Position numbers and translations under genes: made by a program. A stretch of 64,000 nt of DNA from Thalassotalea insulae (GTDB lineage Bacteria; Pseudomonadota; Gammaproteobacteria; Enterobacterales; Alteromonadaceae): positions 2,480,001-2,544,000 of the forward strand of contig NZ_BSST01000001.1 in NCBI RefSeq assembly GCF_030161395.1, written 5' to 3'. Positions 26,620 to 33,994 of the stretch are shown piece by piece (position 1 is the stretch's first letter; each line of letters opens with the position of its first letter). The notes below the pieces were generated by a model that saw only the letters and a list, made by a program, of their open reading frames with translations, was not told the origin of the DNA and made no database searches.

Positions 26620-28521
26620 TTAATGTTGTGACATTATTTCTTCAATTTGTTCTTCTAATTCAAGCCAATGCGTTTCGTTCTCTGAGATTTTCTGTTTAAG
26701 TTTTGCTTGCTGTTTTAACAATTCCGACAGGCGAGATTTATGTTGTTCTTGATAGATCTCTGTGTCCGCCAGTACTTGCTCGACTTGATCTAGTTCCTGT
26801 TGCCACTGAGTAACCTTTCGCTCATATTGCTGAGCTTGCTTTTTTAATGGCGCAGCTTTTTTTCTTAACTCTGCTTGTTGTTTGCGTTGTTGCTTTTTAT
26901 CCAAGCTGGTGTCTGAGGTAGTTATTTTATCGCCTTGAATGTTGATTTTCTTATCGTCGTTAAGCCATTGCTGATAGTCATCAATATCACCTGAAAATTC
27001 GCTGACTTTACCGTTAGCGACTAAATAAAATTCATCGACGCAGGACTCTAATAAGTACCTGTCGTGAGCGATAAGAATAATTGCACCGTTAAATTCCTGT
27101 AATGCCAGTACTAACGCTTGACGCATTTCCAGATCTAAATGGTTGGTTGGCTCATCCAACAGCAGCAATTGTGGCTTGTCTAATACTATTAGTGCTAGTA
27201 CCAGTCGTGCTTTTTCTCCACCTGACATCGTATTGACTGCTGATAATGACTGATCGCCACTAAAGCCAAAGCGTCCTAAAAAAGTGCGGGCCTGAAGCTC
27301 CCCAAATTCAGGTTTAGCACGAATAATATGTTCAATCGCATTCGAGCTCATATGCAGTTGTTCCAACTGGTGTTGAGAAAAGTAACCGATACGTAATTCC
27401 TGTGCACAATAACGAGTACCATCGAGTATATGTATATCGCCAGCCAGCGATTTGATTAGTGTTGATTTACCGGCGCCATTGCGACCGAGTAAGCCAATAC
27501 GGCTTCCCGGTACCAAGGAAATATTGGTTTGATCAAGTATTTTAATATCTTGGCTATAACCACAATTAGCATTTTCTAATGACAGAAGCGGATAAGGCAT
27601 ATAATCTGGCTTTTCAAAACTAAACGTAAACTGGCTATCGACATGTGCTGGTGCTAAATCCGGTAATTTTTGCAAGCGCTTTAATCGACTTTGTGCCTGT
27701 TTTGCTTTACTAGCTTTAGCGCGAAAGCGATCGACAAAAGCGGTTAAATGAGCCACTTCTTTTTGTTGTTTTTGATATTGGGCATCTTGTTGTGCCAATT
27801 GCTCTGCTCGCTGGCGTTCAAACGAACTATAGTTACCGCTATAAAGTTTGGCGGTTTGTCGTTCGATATGAAGAATTTGGCTGACGACATCGTCAAGAAA
27901 ATCACGATCATGTGAAATTAATACTAGCGTACCGGTAAAACGTTTCAACCAGTTCTGTAACCAAATAACCGCATCTAAGTCGAGGTGGTTAGTCGGCTCA
28001 TCCAGCAACAATAAATCACTGCGACTGATCAGTGCTTGAGCTAAGTTTAATCGCATGCGCCAGCCACCGGAAAATGCTTTTACCGGTTGACCAAGTTGTT
28101 CTTGCAAAAAGCCTAAGCCATGCAGTAACTCGCCAGCTCGAGCGGGCAGACTGTAACCATGAATGATATCTATCTGATTAATCAGTGTTGCTTCTAAATT
28201 GCCATCGTTGTTAGCTCTTGCTTCTGTCAGTTGCTGCTCTAACTCACGAAATTCTTGATCACCATCAATGACATACTCCAATGCAGATTTTTCTAGTGCA
28301 GGCGTTTCTTGTTTAACCGTTGCTATTTTCCAGGTAGACGGCATTGATAGCTCGCCGGCATCAGGTTGCAGCTGTCCTAATAATGCGGAAAATAAAGAAG
28401 ACTTGCCACAGCCATTTGCCCCAACTAAGCCCACTTTATGGTTAGGGTGGATAGTAAAACTTGAACGGCTAATTAAGTTTTTAATGCCTCGGTCTAAGCT
28501 TAGGTCGACTGCGGTGATCAT
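26620..28521 (-). CDS. yheS: ABC-F ATPase YheS
   Basis: Cytoplasmic ABC-F protein with two ATP-binding domains and no membrane domain; E. coli YheS acts on ribosomes stalled by certain nascent peptides. Walker A 1 GANGCGKS (34-41), signature SGGWRMRLNLAQAL, Walker B LLLLDEPTNHLDLDAV; second half GRNGAGKST, SGGEKARLVLALIV, LLLLDEPTNHLDLEMR. The linker (FVDRFRAKASKAKQAQSR) is the ABC-F P-site tRNA interaction motif region. The C-terminal ~110 residues are a coiled coil. Start ATG at 28521 with AGGA upstream fits E. coli YheS; the frame runs to 28581. 633 residues. Confidence 0.95.
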   Translation of the reverse strand: MITAVDLSLDRGIKNLISRSSFTIHPNHKVGLVGANGCGKSSLFSALLGQLQPDAGELSMPSTWKIATVKQETPALEKSALEYVIDGDQEFRELEQQLTEARANNDGNLEATLINQIDIIHGYSLPARAGELLHGLGFLQEQLGQPVKAFSGGWRMRLNLAQALISRSDLLLLDEPTNHLDLDAVIWLQNWLKRFTGTLVLISHDRDFLDDVVSQILHIERQTAKLYSGNYSSFERQRAEQLAQQDAQYQKQQKEVAHLTAFVDRFRAKASKAKQAQSRLKRLQKLPDLAPAHVDSQFTFSFEKPDYMPYPLLSLENANCGYSQDIKILDQTNISLVPGSRIGLLGRNGAGKSTLIKSLAGDIHILDGTRYCAQELRIGYFSQHQLEQLHMSSNAIEHIIRAKPEFGELQARTFLGRFGFSGDQSLSAVNTMSGGEKARLVLALIVLDKPQLLLLDEPTNHLDLEMRQALVLALQEFNGAIILIAHDRYLLESCVDEFYLVANGKVSEFSGDIDDYQQWLNDDKKINIQGDKITTSDTSLDKKQQRKQQAELRKKAAPLKKQAQQYERKVTQWQQELDQVEQVLADTEIYQEQHKSRLSELLKQQAKLKQKISENETHWLELEEQIEEIMSQH

Positions 28522-28628
28522 GAAAAATCCTGATAATTGATAAACGCCGCTATTGTCGCTTTTCCTTAGGTTGTTATTCAAGGTAAAATATCGCTATTGA
28601 CTCAGATTAATTAAAATTGAGAATAGTT

Positions 28629-28820
28629 GTGAAAAAAAGGTTTATAGCTGGTGCGGTGTGCCCTAAATGTCAGGCAATGGACACTATGGCGTTAACAAAA
28701 GAAAATGATGTCGAAACTGTCACTTGTGTTAATTGTGGTGAACAGATGACTCAGCCAGAAGAGCAAGTTGAAAAAGCAACACGCCAGCACGAACAAGTGA
28801 TAGGGGTTTTTAAGCCTTAA
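28629..28820 (+). CDS. yheV: YheV family zinc-ribbon protein
   Basis: 63-residue protein with two CxxC pairs forming a zinc ribbon: Cys11/Cys14 and Cys33/Cys36. KKRFIAGAVCPKCQAMD and EQVIGVFKP match E. coli YheV, whose function is unknown to me. The GTG at 28629 gives the conserved MxKRFIAGA start; a TTG at 28617 is also in frame. Divergent from yheS; in E. coli yheV lies beside kefB and slyD, near slyX and fkpA, which are also next door here. Confidence 0.88.
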   Translation: MKKRFIAGAVCPKCQAMDTMALTKENDVETVTCVNCGEQMTQPEEQVEKATRQHEQVIGVFKP

Positions 28821-28902
28821 AATATCGCTAAGTTGTGTCATTAGCAGTGATTATTTGCCGATTTTAAACAAGCTTGGCAAATAAACACGTGCTAGTAGTG
28901 AA

Positions 28903-29139
28903 TTAATAGTGTGGCGGAGGTGGTTCTAATTCTTGCTTATCTGACATGTTTGGCTGAGCTTCTTTAAGTCTGGTTGCGATAAGCTTTAATTGCAGTTTTA
29001 GGTTAGTAATTTCTTCTTGGTGCACTGCAAGTTCATGATTTAATTGTTCAATAACATCGTCTTGAAAGGCATTTCTTGATTCAAGCGCTTCAATACTTTG
29101 TTCTAGCTGTTCTATTGTCAGGGAAGACTGGTTCGCCAT
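28903..29139 (-). CDS. slyX: SlyX family protein
   Basis: 78-residue coiled-coil protein: heptads run through most of its length (IEQLEQSIEALESRNAFQDD, then VIEQLNHELAVHQEEI) and it ends with the conserved proline-rich PPPHY, the SlyX signature. Function unknown. Its start lies 22 nt inside the end of the WD40 lipoprotein gene on the same strand, so the two are translationally coupled; slyX-fkpA proximity is conserved from E. coli. Confidence 0.93.
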   Translation of the reverse strand: MANQSSLTIEQLEQSIEALESRNAFQDDVIEQLNHELAVHQEEITNLKLQLKLIATRLKEAQPNMSDKQELEPPPPHY

Positions 29140-30116
29140 GATTCTGCATATCCAGATGATGATTCAGTTAATATCAGGCCATTATCGCTAAAAGCGACGC
29201 TATAAACAACTGCCCCGGCGGGACGAATATCATCGCGGGGAGTTACTCGCCAACTGTCAAGGCGTTTGCCACTTGCTACTTCCCAGATACTCACTTTACG
29301 TGATGGTGCGCCAGTAACTAAATATTGACCGTCTGCGGAGAAGCCCACTGCGCTAAATACTTCTTGGCGGTTGGTGTATTTTAACTGGCTGACTAATTGA
29401 CCATTAGTCAGGTCCCAGATATTTGCTGATTTTTTGCTGTCGGCGCTGAAGGCGTAGCGGCCTTTCGGGTCTAATGCTACCGTAGTGACCCGACTCGGGT
29501 GATTAAACCGGTAGATAACTTGACCGCTTTCGGTGTCCCAGACGTAAGCAACGAAATCGTTTGAACCTGAAATAGCGATGCGGCCATTAGGTAGCATATC
29601 AACGGAATTGACCTTTTCCTGATGACCTAAGAATTCGATTCGACGACCTGTTTTTGGTGCAAGGTGCACTACTTTACCGTCACTTTTGCCAATTAAGATA
29701 TATTTACCATTATTAGCAACGGCGATATCGCGAATATTGGAGCTGCCGATTTGCCAGTAGCCTTCAGATTTTCCTGTGGTGGTATTCCACAGAGAAAAAT
29801 TAGTTCTGCTGGCGGTTAATACATGGCTGTTATTGTCAGCAATATCGGCGGCTAACACTAGATTATCGGCGGTATCTTGTTGCTGAGACCAGTTGAATTT
29901 TAATGCATTATTTTCGATATCCCATAAGCTGATACCGTGATGAATTGACGAAACAACACTTAAAGTTCCATCGTTGGAAATATTAGCCGCATAAGCCCCT
30001 TCAACCGCATGTTGCCAACGGATCACCGGCTTTTGTCCTGCGGGGTGGCAGGCAAGTAAAGATAAACAGAGTAGTACTAAAATGACTGAATATCGTTTCT
30101 GTTTACAAATAGTCAA
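29118..30116 (-). CDS. WD40-repeat lipoprotein
   Basis: 332-residue envelope lipoprotein. Signal sequence with lipobox LLAC (Cys23), no Asp at +2 (His), so outer-membrane sorting is likely. The rest is a seven-bladed-type WD40 propeller: recurring units such as GRIAISGSNDFVAYVWDTES, GRYAFSADSKKSANIWDLTN and GQYLVTGAPSRKVSIWEVAS. TTG start with poor SD; no better start lies before the lipobox. Coupled to slyX by a 22-nt overlap and divergent from fkpA. WD40 lipoproteins act as docking scaffolds; the partner is unknown. BamB is a different (PQQ-type) propeller and is not meant here. Confidence 0.85.
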   Translation of the reverse strand: MTICKQKRYSVILVLLCLSLLACHPAGQKPVIRWQHAVEGAYAANISNDGTLSVVSSIHHGISLWDIENNALKFNWSQQQDTADNLVLAADIADNNSHVLTASRTNFSLWNTTTGKSEGYWQIGSSNIRDIAVANNGKYILIGKSDGKVVHLAPKTGRRIEFLGHQEKVNSVDMLPNGRIAISGSNDFVAYVWDTESGQVIYRFNHPSRVTTVALDPKGRYAFSADSKKSANIWDLTNGQLVSQLKYTNRQEVFSAVGFSADGQYLVTGAPSRKVSIWEVASGKRLDSWRVTPRDDIRPAGAVVYSVAFSDNGLILTESSSGYAESWRTSLP

Positions 30117-30236
30117 AATTTTATGCTTTTATCAGCTCACATTTACCGTTAGTATAAGTTCTTTTTTTACACATGTGTATCGCACAGTAACTTTGTTATT
30201 TTATCAAAGATCAAAAGAACCTTAACGGAGAATTAA

Positions 30237-31004
30237 ATGAAATTGTTTAAACCCACTTTAGTGGCAATGGCTCTTGTTTCAGTAATTGGTTGCCAACAAG
30301 AAGCAAAACAAGAAGAAAAAGCGCCAGTATTAGACACAGAAGTGCAAAAACAAGCGTATGGGTTAGGGGCATCTATCGGTATGTTCACACAACGTAATTT
30401 GTCTGAGCAAGAGAAACTTGGTTTAACCTTAGATCAAACCTTGATCCTTCGTGGCTTTAAAGACAGCTTAGCGGGTAAGTCAGTAATTGAAAAAGAAGAA
30501 ATTCAAGCTTTGATGATGAATTTAGAGCAAAGCATGAAAACTAAGCAACAAGAAGCGGCGACTAAAGCGGCAGAAGCAAGCTTAGCTGAAGGGCAAAAAT
30601 TCCTTGAAGAAAATGCCAAGAAAGAAGGCGTTCAGGTAACTGAATCAGGTATTCAGTACGTCGTACTTGCTGAAGGCGAAGGTGAAAAACCGCAAGCAAC
30701 GGATACGGTAAAAGTTCACTATCGTGGCACATTCTTAAACGGTGAAGAGTTTGATAGTTCATACAGCCGCAATCAACCGGCAGTATTCCCATTAAACCGT
30801 GTTATTGCTGGCTGGACTGAAGGTGTTCAGTTAATGTCAGTGGGTTCTAAATTCAAGTTTACTATTCCTTCTGATTTAGCATACGGACCAAATGGTAACC
30901 CACCTCGTATTCCGGGTAATTCAGTCTTGGAATTTGAAATTGAATTATTAGAAATTCAAAAAGCGGAAGAGCCAGCTAAAGTTGGTGACGCAGCTACTCA
31001 ATAA
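30237..31004 (+). CDS. fkpA: FKBP-type peptidyl-prolyl isomerase FkpA (lipoprotein form)
   Basis: Periplasmic prolyl isomerase and chaperone. The signal sequence ends in VIGC (Cys19), so this one is a lipoprotein, unlike soluble E. coli FkpA. Helical dimerisation domain at about 35-130 (QAYGLGASIGMFTQRNL, a long Glu/Lys/Ala coiled coil), then the FKBP domain at about 145-245 (VKVHYRGTFLNGEEFDSSY, VIAGWTEGVQLM, DLAYGP). 255 residues. Strong terminator after the stop. Confidence 0.95.
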   Translation: MKLFKPTLVAMALVSVIGCQQEAKQEEKAPVLDTEVQKQAYGLGASIGMFTQRNLSEQEKLGLTLDQTLILRGFKDSLAGKSVIEKEEIQALMMNLEQSMKTKQQEAATKAAEASLAEGQKFLEENAKKEGVQVTESGIQYVVLAEGEGEKPQATDTVKVHYRGTFLNGEEFDSSYSRNQPAVFPLNRVIAGWTEGVQLMSVGSKFKFTIPSDLAYGPNGNPPRIPGNSVLEFEIELLEIQKAEEPAKVGDAATQ

Positions 31005-31026
31005 TCTTGCGTTAATCTTATAATGA

Positions 31027-31054
31027 AAAACCAGCGAATTACGCTGGTTTTTTT
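31027..31054 (+). terminator. Terminator of fkpA
   Basis: AACCAGCG (31029-31036), loop AATTA, CGCTGGTT (31042-31049), followed by a T tract to 31054. Confidence 0.94.
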
Positions 31055-31057
31055 ATG

Positions 31058-31200
31058 TGCAGGATGCACGGTATAGCGCGGGTTCATGGATGGACAGGAG
31101 CGCATATGTGCACGACTGCATGGATGCAGGAGATAGAGAGAAGCAGGATGCCAGAGCCGAGGATGCACGGTCAGTTTTTTAAAACTAAGTACCTGCATCC
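31058..31200. repeat. Mosaic intergenic repeat (GGATGCA-rich)
   Basis: About 140 bases that are more GC-rich than the flanks and built from short repeated words: AGGATGCACGGT occurs twice (31061-31072 and 31160-31171), CATGGATG twice (31085-31092 and 31119-31126), and GGATGCAGG (31122-31130) is inverted as CCTGCATCC (31192-31200). It lies directly after the fkpA terminator, in the gap before the convergent nuclease gene. I recall similar GGATGC/CATGGATGG dispersed intergenic repeats in marine Alteromonadales. ORFs across it on both strands are low-complexity artefacts. Confidence 0.7.
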
Positions 31201-31252
31201 ATTGCTGGCATTAGCGCGGACTCATGAACGAATAGCTGCGTTTAAGCTAGCA

Positions 31253-32167
31253 TTATAAACTGTTATTTAGCACTTCACTGAGCCTCACCGCAGCTTGCAT
31301 CATACGTTGTTTTAACAGTGCCTGGTATTTCAGATGATAGTCGTTGGTTAATTTAATCGTTTGGTCTTGATTTGATTGGCAAACTTCGCCGCTATTATGG
31401 CAATACTGCAGCGCATCACTTCTAACTATCGTCAATGACTCATTGGCCCAGTCAATAATAGTGCTGTGACGCCACTGTTTAACCGGCGCAGTGCTCAATG
31501 CGGTTTTGAGCCCACGGTAAAGTGAGTGCTTAAAGGTGGAGTAATCAAAGTTTTCCTCAGGCTTATTTAATGGATAAAGTAAGCACTCATCCCAGTACCA
31601 GTGCAAATTGCCACAACGGCCGACCGCAGGTATCACCTTGTTTTTATTGCCGCCTAAATCGCTGGCAAAACTGACATGTAGCGGCTGGTGAATATCGCCG
31701 AGCCAATGGCTTAAAAACATTAAAGCTGCGACTTTTTCATACTTGTCTTGTGCTTTGATTAATTGTTGTTGATGATAAGAAATGGCCTGAGTGAGGCAGT
31801 CTTTTTCGCAGGAATTTTCATTAATGCCGGTGTGTTCTCTAGCCACATTTAAGTAATGCCAAGATTTAAACCGGGCAAAACTATCTTCTCTTTTTATTGC
31901 ATCCGCCCAAGTGCAACTATCGGCAAAGCTGATTATCTGATTTTTCGGTTGATGGTTATAGCGATTAATTGCTGCCTGATCTTTTACTGGCAGCGTAGCT
32001 AATAGCTGAATCACTTTTTGCTGGTTAGCAGGGGGTAGTAGTTCGAAGCTTAGCTGGCACACTAGCTGATGACCAAGTTTTCCTAGTGCCCAGCTTGGTG
32101 TTGATAATATACTTATCGATAGCAGTAATAATAAAGATAACCGTCTTTTCATAACACGTCTCATCAT
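31253..32167 (-). CDS. S1/P1-type zinc nuclease, secreted
   Basis: Predicted three-zinc single-strand nuclease/3'-nucleotidase of the S1/P1 family. Signal peptide ends ...STPS, leaving Trp26 (WALGKLGHQ) as the mature N-terminus; in this family the N-terminal Trp amine binds zinc. Further ligand segments: SHWLGDIHQPLHV (two His and Asp), SDLGGNKNK and NLHWYWD. Cys pairs suggest periplasmic or extracellular disulfides. 304 residues from the ATG at 32167; ATGs at 32164 and 32152 are also possible. It could be secreted by the T2SS encoded upstream (inference). Probable role: scavenging phosphate and nucleosides from extracellular DNA/RNA. Confidence 0.88.
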   Translation of the reverse strand: MMRRVMKRRLSLLLLLSISILSTPSWALGKLGHQLVCQLSFELLPPANQQKVIQLLATLPVKDQAAINRYNHQPKNQIISFADSCTWADAIKREDSFARFKSWHYLNVAREHTGINENSCEKDCLTQAISYHQQQLIKAQDKYEKVAALMFLSHWLGDIHQPLHVSFASDLGGNKNKVIPAVGRCGNLHWYWDECLLYPLNKPEENFDYSTFKHSLYRGLKTALSTAPVKQWRHSTIIDWANESLTIVRSDALQYCHNSGEVCQSNQDQTIKLTNDYHLKYQALLKQRMMQAAVRLSEVLNNSL

Positions 32168-32254
32168 TTTGGCTGACAATTTATAGCATTAATCACGAAA
32201 TAAAAATATGCTTAAGCTTATACTTAAACTAAGGTCGCTGATGTTTGGAAAGAA

Positions 32255-33364
32255 ATGGATCATTTTGATGTTGTTATTGTCGGTGCTGGTGTCGTTGGCT
32301 TGGCGATTGCGGCCAAGTTTTCACAGCAATTTAAAAAAGTACTGTTAATTGAGAAAAATGCTCATTTTGGTGAAGAAACCAGCAGTCGTAACAGTGAAGT
32401 GATCCACGCTGGCATCTATTATCCGCAAGCGAGCTTAAAAGCGAAACTTTGTGTACAAGGTAAACTCGCACTATATGATTATTGTGAAAAAATGCATATT
32501 CCCTATCAACGTTTAGGAAAATTGTTAGTGGGCCATAATGCAGATGAAGAAGTGTTTCTTAATAAAACAATCGCTATTGCCGAACATAATGGTGTTGACG
32601 ACCTGGAGTGGCGTTCACAACGAGAATTACAAACAATAGAGCCTGAATTGTCTGCGTCTGCCGCGTTATTCTCGCCTTCTACCGGCATTATTGATGTTCA
32701 CCGTTATATGCAAAGCTTGCTTGGCCAGTTTGAACATCAAGGTGGGTTATATGTTGCTCATACTGAACTGTTATCGGCCGATTTTGATGAGAAAGGGTTT
32801 AGGGTAAAGCTATTAAGCGTGAATGAATCAATTGAACTGACCACTAAATTATTGATTAATAGTGGTGGCTTACACAGCACTAAAGTGGCAGAAAATATAA
32901 AAGCCATGCCCGGTGCTTTGATCCCTAAATTGCACTATTGCCGCGGTCATTATTTTTCTTATTCAGGTGCCAGCCCGTTCAGTCACTTGATTTACCCAAT
33001 ACCTGAAGCGAATGGTTTAGGGATTCATGCCTCATTAGATATCGGTGGTCAGCTCAAATTTGGTCCCGACACTCAATATCTAGAGACTCTGGATTATGAT
33101 GTACCAGAGCAGTTACGTGATAAATTTTATCTGGCGGTGAAAAAGTATTTCCCGAGAGTGCAAAAAGAGAAATTGCAACCAGCTTATTCAGGTATTCGGC
33201 CAAAATTACAGGGCGAGCACGACGGCTTTTGTGATTTCAATATTCAGCTGCCTAGCCAGCATGGCCTGCCAGGGCTAGTGAATTTATTTGGCATCGACTC
33301 GCCAGGCTTAACCTCAAGTTTATCGATTGCAGATTATATTGTTGAACAAGTGTTAGATGGTTAA
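32255..33364 (+). CDS. FAD-dependent oxidoreductase, L-2-hydroxyglutarate oxidase-like
   Basis: DAO-family flavoenzyme. Rossmann motif VVIVGAGVVGLAIA at residues 6-19 binds FAD, followed by SSRNSEVIHAGIYYPQASLK, a signature of the L-2-hydroxyglutarate dehydrogenase/oxidase (LhgO) group. The C-terminus has PAYSGIRPKLQGE and LFGIDSPGLTSSLSIA. 369 residues; soluble or membrane-associated. Single gene with no metabolic partner alongside, so the exact substrate (L-2-hydroxyglutarate or another hydroxyacid) is inferred from family only. No terminator directly follows. Confidence 0.82.
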   Translation: MDHFDVVIVGAGVVGLAIAAKFSQQFKKVLLIEKNAHFGEETSSRNSEVIHAGIYYPQASLKAKLCVQGKLALYDYCEKMHIPYQRLGKLLVGHNADEEVFLNKTIAIAEHNGVDDLEWRSQRELQTIEPELSASAALFSPSTGIIDVHRYMQSLLGQFEHQGGLYVAHTELLSADFDEKGFRVKLLSVNESIELTTKLLINSGGLHSTKVAENIKAMPGALIPKLHYCRGHYFSYSGASPFSHLIYPIPEANGLGIHASLDIGGQLKFGPDTQYLETLDYDVPEQLRDKFYLAVKKYFPRVQKEKLQPAYSGIRPKLQGEHDGFCDFNIQLPSQHGLPGLVNLFGIDSPGLTSSLSIADYIVEQVLDG

Positions 33365-33449
33365 TTAACCCGAACATTAATTAACCAAAGGTTATAAGCT
33401 ATATTTAATTATTTATTCAAAAATAGTGAATATTTTGTCATTATCGTTT

Positions 33450-33631
33450 TGCCACTAATTACATTTGTGCAAAGTTTTTCAAGGATGGTGGCAAGATGTA
33501 ATTAATAGTTGTCTGAATAGAAGTGAACTCTCTGGTGAATTGGTAGGACAATCAGGCTGCGATTTAATGATCGAATTTAAAATCATTAACGAGCAATTTT
33601 TTCGGGTAGCTTTTTGCTACCCTTTTTTTTT
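33450..33631 (+). ncRNA. Candidate intergenic small RNA
   Basis: A stretch with no supported ORF that ends in a textbook terminator. Visible pairing: TAATTACAT (33456-33464) with ATGTAATTA (33496-33504), 9 bp; TTAATGAT (33564-33571) with ATCATTAA (33582-33589), 8 bp; and the terminator stem GGGTAGC/GCTACCC. The terminator lies 240 nt after the upstream gene, too far for an ordinary 3' end. A possible promoter is TTAATT (33377-33382), 17 bases, TATATT (33400-33405). It does not look like a known family (not CsrB-, 6S- or tmRNA-like). It could instead be a long 3' UTR of the upstream gene. Confidence 0.4.
33604..33631 (+). terminator. Strong orphan rho-independent terminator
   Basis: GGGTAGC (33604-33610), loop TTTTT, GCTACCC (33616-33622), then nine T residues. 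No CDS ends nearby on the plus strand; the upstream gene stops 240 nt earlier. Confidence 0.93.
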
Positions 33632-33710
33632 GGAGCGTCTGGTGGCTTATGTAATGCGTGAATGATTTTCTAATTTGCACTTAAAGTTGTTGCTTCACTG
33701 TTTATAGTGA

Positions 33711-33875
33711 CTAGTGATAACCTAAGATAAAGTGAAAATCGTATTGATTGTAATCTGACGGTTCGTTTTGTTTATTGCCTGTTTTTGATTGCTTGATTAT
33801 TGGCTCGTTAGTTAAATGATTAGTTTCTTGCGCTTTACTGTTTTTTGAAGCTATCTGATCTCGCTTATTTAACAT
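33711..33875 (-). CDS. Possible small hydrophilic protein, unrecognised
   Basis: 54-residue ORF with an AGGTG ribosome-binding site 6 nt before the ATG. The sequence is Asn/Gln/Lys-rich and polar (MLNKRDQIASKNSKAQ...), with no signal, membrane segment or motif, and looks disordered. It lies upstream of no co-oriented gene. It could be a chance ORF; only the good SD supports it. Confidence 0.25.
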   Translation of the reverse strand: MLNKRDQIASKNSKAQETNHLTNEPIIKQSKTGNKQNEPSDYNQYDFHFILGYH

Positions 33876-33994
33876 CAGTTTCACCTGTATAAATTATGTT
33901 ATGACACTATCCTAAAGCTTGATAAATAACGATTAAAAAAGAAATCAACAATGTAATGAAAGGTTGAAAAATAATCGTCATTCAATCAGTTTGT

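Larger units (their letters stand above)
33365..33994. other. 630-base intergenic region
   Basis: Between lhgO-like (+) and the metallopeptidase lipoprotein (-). The left half (33450-33631) holds a structured stretch ending in a terminator, a candidate small RNA. The right half holds a doubtful 54-residue minus-strand ORF (33711-33875). The rest is AT-rich with nothing recognisable. Confidence 0.6.

Noticed and set aside
30998..31258. ORFs on both strands over the GGATGCA mosaic repeat
   Set aside because: Both are low-complexity translations of the repeat, without SD or family match, and they contradict each other on opposite strands.
33465..33665. 66-residue plus-strand ORF in the intergenic region
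   Set aside because: It runs through the terminator at 33604-33631, has a GTG start without SD and no recognisable sequence; the stem-loops explain the region better.
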